Positions 19,208 to 29,346 are shown, counted from the first letter of the stretch. The stretch: 64,000 nt of DNA from G963704535 sp963704535 (GCA_963704535.1 OY969916.1:2852001-2916000); one strand, 5' to 3'. Translations and numbers: made by a program. Notes: generated from the letters alone by a model not told the origin.

Positions 19208-22200
19208 GCGCGCCTCCTGTGCCCCGCGACGTGTCGTCGTCCAGTGGGATGTGCAGATAGATCGATGTACCAGCCCCTGGCGCACTCTCGATGGTTAGCT
19301 CACCACCCGCCAGCGTCGCGCGTTCGGCCATCCCGATCAGCCCGACCTGCCGCCCTCCCACACCGTCACCCGCGCCTGGGCTTGGTTCAAAGCCCACACC
19401 ATCGTCCTCGATAATCACGCGCAGCTCGCCCGCTCGACGCTCCACGATGACGCTGACCGAGCTGGCCTGGGCATGCTTGAGCACGTTGGTGAGTGCCTCC
19501 TGCACGATCCGGTAGGCGGTGGTCTCGATCGCCGAGGGGAGCCGCATGCCATCGAGGCCCGTGGCAAGCACATCCACCCCAACGCCGCTTGTTGCGGTCC
19601 ATTCTTGGGCGTAGCTGGACAACGCATCCGCCAGCCCAAGGTGCTCAAGCGCGGGCGGACGCAATTCCATCGTGAGCCGGTCAACCTCCTGATCGATCTG
19701 GCCCGCCAGCGTCCGCAGCCGCACCAGCTCATCGCTCACTGTCGGGAGGATGCCGTCAAGCGACTGGACCATGGACAGCCGGAGACCCAACGCGCTGAGG
19801 AATTGCCCCAACGTATCGTGCAACTCGTGAGCGATCCGCTGTCGTTCGCTCTCCTGGGCGGTGATGATACGCTCCATCAGCGCCGCGCGCTGCGCCTCAA
19901 GCTGCCTGCGCTGGACGATCTCCTGCCGGAGCAAGTGGTTTGCCGCCGCGAGTTCGGATGTACGCTCCTCCACGCGACTTTCCAACTCAGCGTGGGCACG
20001 CTGCAAGGCTTCCTCAGCCTCGCGCTGCGCAGTGGCGTCGCGGCCGATCTTGACGAAGCCGCGCAGCTCGCCCTGCTCATCGTCCAGGCGGATCTGCACG
20101 CCGTCGATGAATAGACGCGAGCCGTCTTTTCGGACGTGCCAGCGCCGGTCCTCGGCGCGGCCTTCTGTCAGCGCAATGCGCAGTTCGTGCTCCACCGCGC
20201 CGCGCTCGCGATCGTCAGGCGTGAAGATGATTGCGCCGCTCTGCCCGATTGCTTCAGCCTCGGTGTAGTCGAACAGGCGCTCGGCCCCCGCGCTCCAGAA
20301 GGTGATGCAGCCCAAGGGGTCAAGCAGGAACATGGCATAGTCGCGGGCGCCCTCAACGAGGAGCCGGAAGCGCTCTTCGCTCTGGCGCACGGCGGCTTCA
20401 GCCTGTTTCAGCTCCTCGATGTCGGTGGCCGTGCCAAACCAGCCGACAACGTGCCCGCTCTCGTCACGCAGGGGCACGTTGCGCCCGATGTGCCAGCGAT
20501 ACGTGCCATCGGCGCGGCGCAACCGATATTCACTCTCGAATACCTGGCCGGCTGCCAGGGCGCGCTGCCAGCGTTCAACCGAGACAGGTCCATCACCCGG
20601 ATGGACGATGACCTGCCAGCCCAGCCCGGCCGATTGCTCGTAGCTCAGGCCGCTGTAGTCGTACCAGCGCTGATTGAAGTAGTTCGCCCACCCATCGGCA
20701 TCGTTGGTCCAGATGAGTTGCGGCACCGCGTCGGCCAGCGTGCGGAAGCGCGCCTCCGACTCGCGCACTTGCTCTTCTGCTCGCTTCCGCTCGGTCATGT
20801 CGATGACGAACTCAACGCCTTCGGTTTCATTCAGGCGCTTGCCGGCGAACAAGGCCCAGAAGCGCGAGCCGTCCTTGCGGATGTACTGCTTCTCGTAGGG
20901 CGTGTTCTGGCCCCTGGTGAGAAGCTCGTCGATCGCTTTGCGCGACGCCTCCATAAACTCAGGCGGCGTCGCTTCATCCCAGCGCACCTTGCCGCTCTGG
21001 CAGTCCTCGCGGGAGTAACCACTCATGCGCTGGAATGCCTCGTTGGCGTCATGGATGACGCCTTCCAGGTCGAAGAAGATGACGCCGACTGTTTCGATGG
21101 AGAGCGCCTTTTGGAGGCGTTCTTCTGATTCGCGCAGCGCTTCTTCCGCCCGCTTGCGCTCGGTGGCGTCGGCGGCCACGCCGTACATCTGCTTGACACG
21201 CGGCGGCTGGCCCTCGAAGACCGTCTGCGCGGTGACGGCGACCCAGCGCACTGAGCCGTCCGGGTGTACGACGCGAATCTCCTCGCGCAGCGTCCCGTCG
21301 CCCTGGGGGTCTGTGGAGCGAACGACCGCCTCGGCGTAGTCGGCGCGGTCGTCTGGATGAATCATCCTGGCGAGCGCTGCCGAGAGGTTGAGTATGCCGC
21401 TTTCGGGCAGCCCGAACAGGGCGAGCATCCGCGCGTCTGGCTCGCCACGGTCTTCCTCAACGTGATACACAAACGTCCCCATCTCAGATGCGTCGAGCGC
21501 GAGACGCAGACGCTCCTCCGACACGCGCAGGGCCGCCTCGGCCCGTTTGAGGACGGTGATGTCCTGAAAGATGTTCACCGCGCCGCTGATGCTGCCGTCG
21601 GCGTTGCGCAGCGCGGAGATGTTGACAAGAATGTCGATGATTGTGTGATCGGGGCGTTCGATCTTCAGCTCGCGGTTGATCACCGGCTCGCCCGTCGCCA
21701 GCACGCCGGCCATGGGCGATTCACGGGGCTTGAGGAGCGTCCCGTCTGGCAGGTAGGTGCGCCACGAGCCGCACAGCATCCACGCCTTGTCATTGAGATT
21801 GGGTTCGCGCCCCCACATTTCGAGCGCCCGCGCGTTGTAATAGGCCAGCGTCGCGTCGGCGTTGCAGGCGTACACCCCCGCCGGGATGAAATCGATCAGC
21901 TCCCGATATTTCTTTTCGCTCTCGCGCAACGCTTCTTCGGCGCGAGCGCGCTCCACGGCGGCCCAGGTGCGCTGGGCTGTCTCTTCCACGAGAGCAACCT
22001 CGCCCACTGTCCAGGCGCGCGGCGTTCGCTGGTTGGTCACGAAGGTGGCAACCAAGCGGCCAGCCTTGATCAGGGGAACGACGACGGCAGCACCGATGTC
22101 GTTGCCGCGATACAACTCGCGCTGCTCGTCGGGCATCGCGGGGTCAGTGTCCACGTCGCGAACGACCCAGGTTTTCCCGCCCACGAGCCAGGGCATCGGC

Positions 22201-23228
22201 CACGCTTCGATGGGGTAACGGCGGGCGTGGCTGGGCGCCCCTGGTCGGTGCCAGTCCCGCGCGACGATGTACTCCTTCTTCGCTTCGTTGCTCTCGATGT
22301 AGTAGGCGCGGTCGGTGTCGAGGTGCTCGCCCAGCACCCGGCTCGCTACCGCCTGCACCTCGATCGGATCGCCGAGGTCGCGGAGCGCATCACTGAGCTT
22401 GAGCAGGAACGCCTGCCGTTCTTCGCTCTCACGCAGCGCTGCCTCCGCTCGCTTGCGCTCGGTGATGTCGTTGTAGGTGGTAAGGATCGCGCCGGGCTGG
22501 CCCAGCGCGTCACGGTCGAGCGCCCAGCGGCAGAGCAAGGTGATACGGCGGCCATCCCGCGTCACCTGAATCACTTCCCCTTCCATACGATCGCGTTCGC
22601 GCAGCGTGGCAATGAGCTGCTCCAAGGGGGCTTCAAATTCGGTGCGCAGCAAGGTGTGCAAGTCCTTCCCGATCGCCTCCTCGCGCCTCCACCCGTACAG
22701 CTCGGTCGCGCCGCGATTCCAGTACAGGATGCGATTGTTTACATCGCGGACGATGATCGCGTCGTTGCTCAAATCCAGCAACCGGGCCTGTTCGGCCAGC
22801 GCCATTTCTGCCCGCTTGCGCTCGGTGATGTCCACGGCCATACCGACGATGAAGCGGCGGCCGTCGCGCAGCGTACCAGGCGACGAGGCGCTGAAGCTCC
22901 AATGCCGCAGCTCGCCCTTGCGCGTGCGGATGTCGAACGCAACGTCGAGCGTGCGCCGGTCGTCCGTGAACAGGGCCTGGACGTGGTTGCGCACCGCATC
23001 CGCGCCGTCACCATAGGCATGGTTCAGCCAGGCGTCAACCGTGGGTATATCCGCCAGTGTGTAGCCGGTCAGCTCGGTCCAAGTGCGGCTGATCTGCAAC
23101 ACCTCGCCGTCCTCGGCGTGCATAATCACCGGAATCGGCGCGTCCTCAATCGCGCGCCGAAATTGCTCCTCAAACTCCCGCAGTCCCTCCACCCCGCCGT
23201 CGGTCGCGCCAATAAGGGCCAACCGCAT
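19200..23228 (-). CDS. Soluble multi-PAS/GAF sensor histidine kinase (NarX/DegS class)
   Basis: About 1340 residues from an ATG at 23228 (MRLALIGATDGGVEGLREFE); a GTG at 23426 extends the frame by 66 low-information residues. No membrane helices. In order: two PAS domains, one GAF domain (VASRVLGEHLDTDRAYYIES region), then five more PAS domains, each followed by an ITERKRAE-like linker; then HisKA_3 with ERQRIAHELHDTLGQFLSAL (phospho-His in the HELHD box), and an HATPase (DDGVGFEPSPG, GLIGMAERA). The stop overlaps the response-regulator start. This is a cytosolic integrator of many small-molecule or redox cues. Confidence 0.88.
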   Translation of the reverse strand: MRLALIGATDGGVEGLREFEEQFRRAIEDAPIPVIMHAEDGEVLQISRTWTELTGYTLADIPTVDAWLNHAYGDGADAVRNHVQALFTDDRRTLDVAFDIRTRKGELRHWSFSASSPGTLRDGRRFIVGMAVDITERKRAEMALAEQARLLDLSNDAIIVRDVNNRILYWNRGATELYGWRREEAIGKDLHTLLRTEFEAPLEQLIATLRERDRMEGEVIQVTRDGRRITLLCRWALDRDALGQPGAILTTYNDITERKRAEAALRESEERQAFLLKLSDALRDLGDPIEVQAVASRVLGEHLDTDRAYYIESNEAKKEYIVARDWHRPGAPSHARRYPIEAWPMPWLVGGKTWVVRDVDTDPAMPDEQRELYRGNDIGAAVVVPLIKAGRLVATFVTNQRTPRAWTVGEVALVEETAQRTWAAVERARAEEALRESEKKYRELIDFIPAGVYACNADATLAYYNARALEMWGREPNLNDKAWMLCGSWRTYLPDGTLLKPRESPMAGVLATGEPVINRELKIERPDHTIIDILVNISALRNADGSISGAVNIFQDITVLKRAEAALRVSEERLRLALDASEMGTFVYHVEEDRGEPDARMLALFGLPESGILNLSAALARMIHPDDRADYAEAVVRSTDPQGDGTLREEIRVVHPDGSVRWVAVTAQTVFEGQPPRVKQMYGVAADATERKRAEEALRESEERLQKALSIETVGVIFFDLEGVIHDANEAFQRMSGYSREDCQSGKVRWDEATPPEFMEASRKAIDELLTRGQNTPYEKQYIRKDGSRFWALFAGKRLNETEGVEFVIDMTERKRAEEQVRESEARFRTLADAVPQLIWTNDADGWANYFNQRWYDYSGLSYEQSAGLGWQVIVHPGDGPVSVERWQRALAAGQVFESEYRLRRADGTYRWHIGRNVPLRDESGHVVGWFGTATDIEELKQAEAAVRQSEERFRLLVEGARDYAMFLLDPLGCITFWSAGAERLFDYTEAEAIGQSGAIIFTPDDRERGAVEHELRIALTEGRAEDRRWHVRKDGSRLFIDGVQIRLDDEQGELRGFVKIGRDATAQREAEEALQRAHAELESRVEERTSELAAANHLLRQEIVQRRQLEAQRAALMERIITAQESERQRIAHELHDTLGQFLSALGLRLSMVQSLDGILPTVSDELVRLRTLAGQIDQEVDRLTMELRPPALEHLGLADALSSYAQEWTATSGVGVDVLATGLDGMRLPSAIETTAYRIVQEALTNVLKHAQASSVSVIVERRAGELRVIIEDDGVGFEPSPGAGDGVGGRQVGLIGMAERATLAGGELTIESAPGAGTSIYLHIPLDDDTSRGTGGARG

Positions 23229-23458
23229 ATCGGCGCCTTCGCGCGTTTCGGCGTCTGATGCAGACGATTGCGGCTGATGGGAGGCTGAATCGATGTCTTG
23301 CTGCTTCTCCTCTCGAAACCAGAGCTGACCAGGGTGTCGCTTGCAGGACTCGTACCAGAGGGCACGGCATTCTATGGCAATGCTGGTTAGTATTGCCTGA
23401 GTGCCTGAGATGGTGTGGCAGGACACATTGGAACACCTGCTTGCTACGGTTGATATGA

Positions 23459-23656
23459 TCGATCTGCACCGAACGTTTCCCGATCGAGAAGGCGATAACG
23501 TTCAGCCTGGGCGACTGTCTGAAGATCCTGGTGTACCACAACTCACTGCGCATCGGCCAGGCGCAGCGGGTGCTGGCGGCACTGCGGCTGCGCGGCGCGG
23601 GACAGGAGCGCCCACGATGCCACGCCTACACCGTGATCCATAGCCGTAGCGCCTGA
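23459..23656 (+). pseudogene. Gene 3'-end remnant
   Basis: A 65-codon open stretch after an in-frame TGA, without start: CTERFPIEKAITFSLGDCLK, ILVYHNSLRIGQAQRVLAAL, then GQERPRCHAYTVIHSRSA. Looks like the C-terminus of a lost protein. Not recognised. Confidence 0.35.
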
Positions 23657-23701
23657 GTATGCTGTTAACGCCGTTCGTGTTCTGCTCAAGCGGGCATGCG
23701 A

Positions 23702-24076
23702 TCAACATCCGGCTTCGCTGTGTGGCAACCGTTCCAGTAGCCCCTCAATGATCATGAGACGGAAGGGTTTTGCCAGGTAGCCATCCGGGGACAGCTCGAA
23801 GGACGGGGAATGCTGTGACGAGAAGGCGGCACTCATCAAAAAGATCGGCGTGTGATGCAGCTCCGGCGTGTCACGTACCGCCCGGAGCAGCGCGTAGCCG
23901 TCCATCACTGGCATCATCACATCCGAAATAATCAATGCGGGTGGTTGCGCCCGTGCCTGCGCGAGGGCCTGTGCTCCATTGGCCGCGGTGATGGCCGTAT
24001 GCCCGTAGTCCCTCACCATCTCGGCGAGCATTTCCACAATCATCGTATCATCATCAACGATTAGGACGAGTGCCAT
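23702..24076 (-). CDS. Single-domain response regulator (CheY-like)
   Basis: 124 residues: VLIVDDDTMIVEMLAEMV, phospho-acceptor Asp in ALIISDVMMPVMDGYALL, FLMSAAF and GYLAKPF. No output domain. It lies between the kinase and the KaiC-like gene, all leftward, and may relay phosphate from the multi-PAS kinase or from a kinase elsewhere. Confidence 0.85.
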   Translation of the reverse strand: MALVLIVDDDTMIVEMLAEMVRDYGHTAITAANGAQALAQARAQPPALIISDVMMPVMDGYALLRAVRDTPELHHTPIFLMSAAFSSQHSPSFELSPDGYLAKPFRLMIIEGLLERLPHSEAGC

Positions 24077-24201
24077 GCGAGTGTCATTTCTTCATTGGCT
24101 CCCCATTGCTGGAGTGCGGTCGATTGGTAGACACAGATCACACACACCATCATTTCCCAGCGTAGTGCCGTCGAGCAAGGTCTATGCCGTTCACACCACA
24201 C

Positions 24202-25665
24202 TTACTCGGCTGGCGGTGGTGTAAGCAGCGTCGGGTCTGTGAAACGCTTATGCGGTGTGGCAGCCAGGACGCCAGGACGTGTCTCATCCGCACCGAGGAC
24301 GCGCACCCCCTGTGGGCTGATCACGATCTCACGCAACGCCTGATCATAGGCACTCAAACGCATCCGCAGGACCGCAAGCACGCGATGCAGCACGCCAGCA
24401 ACTTCGTGCTGCTGCATGATGAGCACATTCTCACCGATGGTCCCAAGCGGACTATCGACCAAATCCAGGCGAAACCCAGTGAATGGCGCAATTTCGAGCA
24501 GAAAGAGTGTTGTCACATTCGCGCCGTGCAGATGGGCTGCCAGCGCGGCGAGGTAGTCATGGGCGCGTGGTCCGAGTTCGCGAAGTAAGGGGGCCAGATC
24601 ATCAATCACCAGGCGGGCCGGCTGGGTCTCCAGCGCGGTCACGATCTGGACACCAAGCTGATCAGCGTCAAGCTCTATCGGTTCAACTCGGAGTATTCGC
24701 ACGGCGCCTGACGCCATAGCAGCGTGCAAATCCAGATCAAGTGCTGCCGCTTTCTGCTCCAACTGCGGCTCATACTCGCGAAACGTGAGGAAGAGAGTAG
24801 CAGCATCTGGGCGCGCCCCGTGCAGCGCCCAATAGAGGGCAAGCATGGTCTTTCCGGCACCCGGCGCTCCCGCAAGCACGGTGGTCGTGCCGATATTTGG
24901 CCCCCCACCAAGCAGGGTGTCCAACTCAGGGAGACCAAAGGGCGCACGGTCGGTCGATGACGGGGGCGACTTGGGGCGAGGATACACTTCAATACGTGGG
25001 AAGATGGTGACACCCTGCGCATCTAAACGGTAGGCGTGTCGTCCTGGGAGTTGTGCCCGCCCGCGCTGTTTGACCACTTCGAGCGTTCGCACATGGCGCG
25101 TGCCCACTAATTGATAGGTCAGCCCAACCAGCAGATCAGCGGTCGTCAGGAAGTTGCTGGAGTTGGGGGCACGCGCATTGCCCGTTAATGTGATGAGCAG
25201 GGTTGCATCAACATAGGTCAGTTGCGTGTTCAAGCCCGCCAGAAACCGCCGGAGTGCCAGCGGATCGCCCAGCATCGGTTCCGCACTTTGAAGTCCATCA
25301 ATCAGCACCAATTTCGCGCCACGCTCGCGGATCATGCGGATCATCGTGCTTGTCGCACTCGTCGCATCCATTGTCGCCAGGTCTGGCAGGGCAAACAGCA
25401 TGACCAGCCCGCTAATCAATGCGGCATCAAAGAACGTGAAGCTGCGGAGGTGCTGGAGCAGTTTCGATTGGGTTTCGGAATAGGAGGTGAAGATGACAGT
25501 TTGCAGCCCCTGATGTGCAGCGGCAAAGATGAGTTGGCAGGCAAGCACGGTTTTACCCGCACCAGGCGGCCCGGCGATAAAGGTGAGGCTCCCCGGCTCA
25601 ATGCTCCCATTAAGCACCGCATCGAGGCCCGGAACGCCCATCGTTGGCGCAGATTCATGCATCAT
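24202..25665 (-). CDS. KaiC-like double RecA ATPase
   Basis: 487 residues from the ATG pair at 25665. Two RecA/KaiC domains: the first has MGVPGLDAVLNGSIEPGSLT and Walker A GPPGAGKT, with VLIDGLQS as Walker B; the second has LPELDTLLGGGPNIGTTT, Walker A GAPGAGKT and RLVIDDLAPL as Walker B. The KaiC family couples ATP hydrolysis to clock or signalling functions; no KaiA or KaiB is seen here. Placed next to a CheY-like protein, it most likely belongs to a signal relay. A position 118 bases left of parB-like. Confidence 0.85.
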   Translation of the reverse strand: MMHESAPTMGVPGLDAVLNGSIEPGSLTFIAGPPGAGKTVLACQLIFAAAHQGLQTVIFTSYSETQSKLLQHLRSFTFFDAALISGLVMLFALPDLATMDATSATSTMIRMIRERGAKLVLIDGLQSAEPMLGDPLALRRFLAGLNTQLTYVDATLLITLTGNARAPNSSNFLTTADLLVGLTYQLVGTRHVRTLEVVKQRGRAQLPGRHAYRLDAQGVTIFPRIEVYPRPKSPPSSTDRAPFGLPELDTLLGGGPNIGTTTVLAGAPGAGKTMLALYWALHGARPDAATLFLTFREYEPQLEQKAAALDLDLHAAMASGAVRILRVEPIELDADQLGVQIVTALETQPARLVIDDLAPLLRELGPRAHDYLAALAAHLHGANVTTLFLLEIAPFTGFRLDLVDSPLGTIGENVLIMQQHEVAGVLHRVLAVLRMRLSAYDQALREIVISPQGVRVLGADETRPGVLAATPHKRFTDPTLLTPPPAE

Positions 25666-25700
25666 GGTGACAGTCCTGTAGAATAGAGCATGAGGAACAG

Positions 25701-26033
25701 TTAGCGCGAACGCAACCATTCCAGGAGCAGACGCTCAATCAGATCGCTTAAATCCTCTTTCCCATCGTCGAGGATCAGCGCGGCCTTGATCTGCTTGTGG
25801 GTCTTCTTGGTGAGATACACCGAGGTTTGTATCATGTCGGCCGTGCCGCTTGCCTTGTCGGCACGGCTGCGCTTGCTGTCCGGGATCGCACGCCGGCCGC
25901 GTCGCTCCCTCTCAAACTCCTCGGTCACGGCGGATGCTCGCACTGGTGTACTGGCTGGCGCACCGACTTCACGGGCCTGCCCGACGGCCAGTTCCTCCAG
26001 GGCCGCAAACTTGTTACCTTGCGCTTTACTCAT
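25701..26033 (-). CDS. Ribbon-helix-helix partner of ParA
   Basis: 110 residues. A disordered basic N-terminus (ERERRGRRAIPDSKRSRADK) precedes a CopG/ribbon-helix-helix-like C-terminus: MIQTSVYLTKKTHKQIKAAL and DLSDLIERLLLEWLRSR. Starts within the stop of the ParA gene (ATGA overlap at 26030-26033), the standard layout of small type Ib partition operons. It likely binds the centromere and represses the operon. Confidence 0.72.
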   Translation of the reverse strand: MSKAQGNKFAALEELAVGQAREVGAPASTPVRASAVTEEFERERRGRRAIPDSKRSRADKASGTADMIQTSVYLTKKTHKQIKAALILDDGKEDLSDLIERLLLEWLRSR

Positions 26034-26626
26034 GGCACTATTTCCTGGCCTACGGCCTCATAATCGGACCACGCCTCCGCAGCTCGCGGGTCAGCAACTT
26101 CATACACCGGCACGCCGGCCAGCGCCGCCTTCTGATGGGCGACAAGCCGCCGGACTGCGCGTTGGAATATCGGAATGTGCGCGTTGTTGAGCAGGGCACG
26201 AGCATCGTCAACGTCGCGCGTCGGGCGCGGCGGAACCATCGTTAGGAGAACCCGGTAATCCGCTTTCATATCACGCAAAACGCGGGTGATTTGGAGCAAC
26301 GCATCTAGCGATAAAACTTCTACCGTCGTAGGGATGATGAGCAGCGTGGATATTTTGGCTAACGAACGCAGCTCATCCTCGTCCTGGGGGCGGATCTGCG
26401 AGTCGATGACCAGGTGCTCGAAATTACGTGCGTGGACCATCGCCTCGCGCTCATCGAGGACCTGAAATGGCAGCTTACCAGGTTGCGCCCACCGGCGCAG
26501 GACCGAGCGATTCGGGTCGCCGTCAATCAGGAGTGCCGGTGCGCGCTGCTGCAAGTAGGTCGCGAGATGCACAGCGCTCGTCGTCTTCCCCACGCCGCCC
26601 TTGAAGGCCACACACGATACAATCAT
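26030..26626 (-). CDS. parA: ParA-type partition ATPase
   Basis: 198 residues, a short ParA without an N-terminal DNA-binding domain. Deviant Walker A FKGGVGKTTSAVHLA at residues 8-22, ALLIDGDPNRSVLRRW (Walker A' region) and HLVIDSQIRPQDED (Walker B). AGGAG lies seven bases before the ATG. With the downstream ribbon-helix-helix gene it forms a type Ib plasmid/ICE partition pair that segregates the element. Confidence 0.85.
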   Translation of the reverse strand: MIVSCVAFKGGVGKTTSAVHLATYLQQRAPALLIDGDPNRSVLRRWAQPGKLPFQVLDEREAMVHARNFEHLVIDSQIRPQDEDELRSLAKISTLLIIPTTVEVLSLDALLQITRVLRDMKADYRVLLTMVPPRPTRDVDDARALLNNAHIPIFQRAVRRLVAHQKAALAGVPVYEVADPRAAEAWSDYEAVGQEIVP

Positions 26627-26870
26627 CTCGAAACTCCTGGAATACCGCCAGTATAGCAGCTTTTTTACTGCATGAACACGCGGGTTTTCAGGTATGTACC
26701 TTGTTCAGATTTTTGCATATGTAAGTACCTGAGTATGCAGATACGTCAGATTTTGCGTCTGTGGATTTTCAAAGATGTACGTATGAGGCGAATTGCGAGG
26801 TTTGCGGCATTGGAATCGGCTTCAAAGGCCAACGGACCAGGTTGCGATATGTGGTATAAATATACTTGAA
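26627..26870. promoter_or_regulatory. Candidate parA promoter and centromere repeats
   Basis: AT-richer than its surroundings. It contains repeated GTAC/TATG words (GGTATGTACC, CATATGTAAGTACC, GAGTATGCAGATACG, GATGTACGTATGAGG) and two near copies of TCAGATTTT-TGC about 50 bases apart. Leftward -10-like TATACT lies near 26657. Suited to be the binding site of the ribbon-helix-helix protein; no experiment can be read from it. A separate hairpin, CGGGACCGTG / CACGGTCCCG, is at about 26891. Confidence 0.45.
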
Positions 26871-27138
26871 ATCCAGCCCCAACAAAGTGAAACGGGACCG
26901 TGGGCTAACACGGTCCCGCTGGCGCGGAAAGGCAGCACCGAACCGCGCCGCTGGCATGGTGCTGGATGAGTTCAGGTTTTGTCAAGCAGAAAGGCAGCAC
27001 AAGTCATGCCCCTTCGGAAGCAGCAGTCCGCTAACAGTGCGGACACGCAGTACGTTCCGCCTCCCAACGCCGAACCTGGACCCCAACGATCGCCGGCGCG
27101 CCGCCCCCACGCCACAGCCGAAGATTCGGTCAGCGCCA

Positions 27139-27939
27139 ATGGGGCCGAGCAAGTCGGCCGGAGCGCAGGCCGCAGACATCGCACAGAACGTCATGGGAGG
27201 TCTACGCGCCTGGGGGGAACGCATCGCCCAGGATCGGGCAGTGCGAGCCGATCAGCGTGCGCAGGAGCGCGCCCAGCGCGAGACGCAGCAGGCACAGGAA
27301 CGCGCCGAGCACGAGCGCCGGCAGGCTGCTAGACCCGTCGAGCGTGTGCAACGAGATCAGATCCAGCCAGCGAGCGCGCACGACCAAAGCGAATATCTCG
27401 ACGAGCCGATCGTCATTGGCGACCTATCCTGGCAACAACTGTTCTATGTCTACTCGCTCGTCCTGACATTGTTCGCGGTGGTGTGGCTGCTCGATGGAGT
27501 CTTTACCGTGCTGGGCTTGCTACAAGCAGGGATGCCAGGCACAGTCATAGGATTTGTACTGTCAATTGGTCTCCATCTGCTCGCGTCCTGGGGGCAGCGA
27601 AGTCTGATCTTCGATTCATGGTGGGTCTTGAAGCTCCTGGGCCTCGGTCTGTTTACGATGAATGTAACCGCGAACGTCATTGGTATTCGGCTCGCTCTTG
27701 CGGTGTTAGCCTCGCCTCTGGCCGGAACGCTACCAATGAATCCCTGGCAGTGGATAACACCTCTAGCAAAAAATGCGGGCAGCGCTATAATAGGCAATGA
27801 GGCAAGCCTACCGGATTGGTGGCCTAGCGCACTTATTATCGTGTTGCTTGCCGGCGGCTTGGCCTGGTTTTCCGAGCCGCTACTATCGGGAGTGCATCGA
27901 CGATGGCGAATTATCTGCCGGCAACGCCGTCGGAGATAG
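27139..27939 (+). CDS. Membrane protein, likely partner of the FtsK-like translocase
   Basis: 266 residues from MGPSKSAGAQAADIAQNVMG. A long charged Gln/Arg/Glu coiled coil (ADQRAQERAQRETQQAQERA) leads into about four membrane helices (FYVYSLVLTLFAVVWLLDGV, TVIGFVLSIGLHLL, ...MNVTANVIGIRLALAVLASP, SALIIVLLAGGLAW) and a basic tail. A frame starting MPLRKQQSANSADTQYVPPP at 27006 also looks coding and could be its true N-terminus joined by a frameshift near 27130. It is directly upstream of the FtsK-like gene. Confidence 0.65.
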   Translation: MGPSKSAGAQAADIAQNVMGGLRAWGERIAQDRAVRADQRAQERAQRETQQAQERAEHERRQAARPVERVQRDQIQPASAHDQSEYLDEPIVIGDLSWQQLFYVYSLVLTLFAVVWLLDGVFTVLGLLQAGMPGTVIGFVLSIGLHLLASWGQRSLIFDSWWVLKLLGLGLFTMNVTANVIGIRLALAVLASPLAGTLPMNPWQWITPLAKNAGSAIIGNEASLPDWWPSALIIVLLAGGLAWFSEPLLSGVHRRWRIICRQRRRR

Positions 27940-27955
27940 CGCAATAGGAGCAGGT

Positions 27956-29323
27956 ATGGAGACGGTATACGGCCTGGGGGTGCTACTCTTTTTCATTGGG
28001 GTCGCCGCCTATGTGTGGCTCACCATCGCAGGATTGCGGACAGCGAACGAGAACCTTCGACGCCGCGCCGCCGCCGCCGAACAAGAGCTGGCGGAAATCG
28101 TGAGCGCCTTGAGCGAGCCGGAACGCAAGCAGGTCGAGCGCGAGCGCAACCGCTCGCGTCCAATGCCGAACCCGCCGCGCGGGCTCTGGCCGACCCTTGA
28201 GCGGTTGCGCCAACTCGCAGAGTATCGCGGTGATCCGTATGGGTTCGCGGTTGGATGGGAGGTCACACGCAGCAACCCGGATATTGTCGGTCTGTCGCTG
28301 GCGAATGACAGCGAGTACCGCAGCGGCAATATCGCCATCACCGGCGAGCCCGGCCACGGCAAGGGCACGCTGGGCCAGATCATCCTGCTCCAGCTCACGC
28401 ACAACACCACCACCAGCCAGGCCCGTATCCAGATCATCGATCCAAAGGTCTCGGACGGCGCGCTGTGGACCGGCAAGGCCCACCTCTGGCGCGACGTGGT
28501 GCTGGGCGACGATCTCGGTAGCATCCGCGCGATCATGGACGCGCTGCGCGAGGAGCGAGGGCGGCGAGACCGGCTGCGGGCGCAGTATCGGGTGCGCGAG
28601 TGGGAGGAGCTACCGCTAGAGGTCCGCCCGCCGCGGCTCATTGTCTGGATCACCGAGCTTTCGACGGTCACAAAAGCGATCGAGAAGTGTGACGATTGGC
28701 TAGAAGATGAACTCAGCAAGTGCCGTGCAAGCGGGATTGTCTATATACTCGACCTCCAAAACCAGAGCGGGAAAGAAACCGCCTGGCGCTCGCAGATCGG
28801 CACCTTCATCGCCGGCTTTCAGTCGTCAGCGCACCATATCCGCCCGAATGTAGGGCTTTCGGCCGACGAGATCGCTGAGTTGGGCGGTGTGCTACCGACG
28901 GAGCTGCGCAAGGGCCAGTTTACGGTTCGCAATAAGCGCGACGTTTTGACGGTGGCCGCGCCCTACCTCAGCACCCAGGATATTGAGGCTGCACTCCAGC
29001 CGCTCCCTAAATCACCTGGCGGCCCGGTGGCGGTCATTGTGCCGGCCAGTGTCGCGGCCGAGCGACGCAGCACGCCGGTCGAGGAGTTGCCGATCACCGC
29101 CGAGCTGTGGACGAAGATCGCGGCGGTCGCCCGCGACCTGGAGCTGAACACTCCAAGAGCCAACCGGGCCGAGGTGTACCGGATTGTGTTCGCGAACGGC
29201 GACCCGAACGCGAAGCCGCGAGGCGAAAATTACACGCGGGTGAAGATGGTTTGTGACGCCGAGGGACTGATCATGCCACGCACCGCGCCTGCCGCTGCGC
29301 CGGAAATGGTTGACACTGCTTAA
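27956..29323 (+). CDS. FtsK/SpoIIIE-like DNA translocase
   Basis: 455 residues from the ATG at 27956 (AGGAG seven bases upstream). One N-terminal membrane helix (YGLGVLLFFIGVAAYVWLTI) and a coiled coil, then the ATPase: Walker A-like GEPGHGKGTLGQIILLQL, IQIIDPKVSDGALW and Walker B RLIVWITELSTV; a conserved QNQSGKETAWRSQIGTF stretch follows. The C-terminus carries a small helical DNA-binding-like region (NTPRANRAEVYRIVFANGDP). FtsK-type proteins of this size are the conjugative translocases of actinomycete ICEs (TraB type), or act in plasmid segregation. I favour transfer here because an integrase and partition genes share the element. Confidence 0.8.
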   Translation: METVYGLGVLLFFIGVAAYVWLTIAGLRTANENLRRRAAAAEQELAEIVSALSEPERKQVERERNRSRPMPNPPRGLWPTLERLRQLAEYRGDPYGFAVGWEVTRSNPDIVGLSLANDSEYRSGNIAITGEPGHGKGTLGQIILLQLTHNTTTSQARIQIIDPKVSDGALWTGKAHLWRDVVLGDDLGSIRAIMDALREERGRRDRLRAQYRVREWEELPLEVRPPRLIVWITELSTVTKAIEKCDDWLEDELSKCRASGIVYILDLQNQSGKETAWRSQIGTFIAGFQSSAHHIRPNVGLSADEIAELGGVLPTELRKGQFTVRNKRDVLTVAAPYLSTQDIEAALQPLPKSPGGPVAVIVPASVAAERRSTPVEELPITAELWTKIAAVARDLELNTPRANRAEVYRIVFANGDPNAKPRGENYTRVKMVCDAEGLIMPRTAPAAAPEMVDTA

Positions 29324-29346
29324 CCCTCCACCCTCCCAAGGAACGG

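Noticed and set aside
19860..23258. Long rightward frames opposite the histidine kinase
   Set aside because: They are antisense shadows of a GC-rich gene; the leftward frame has all kinase motifs.
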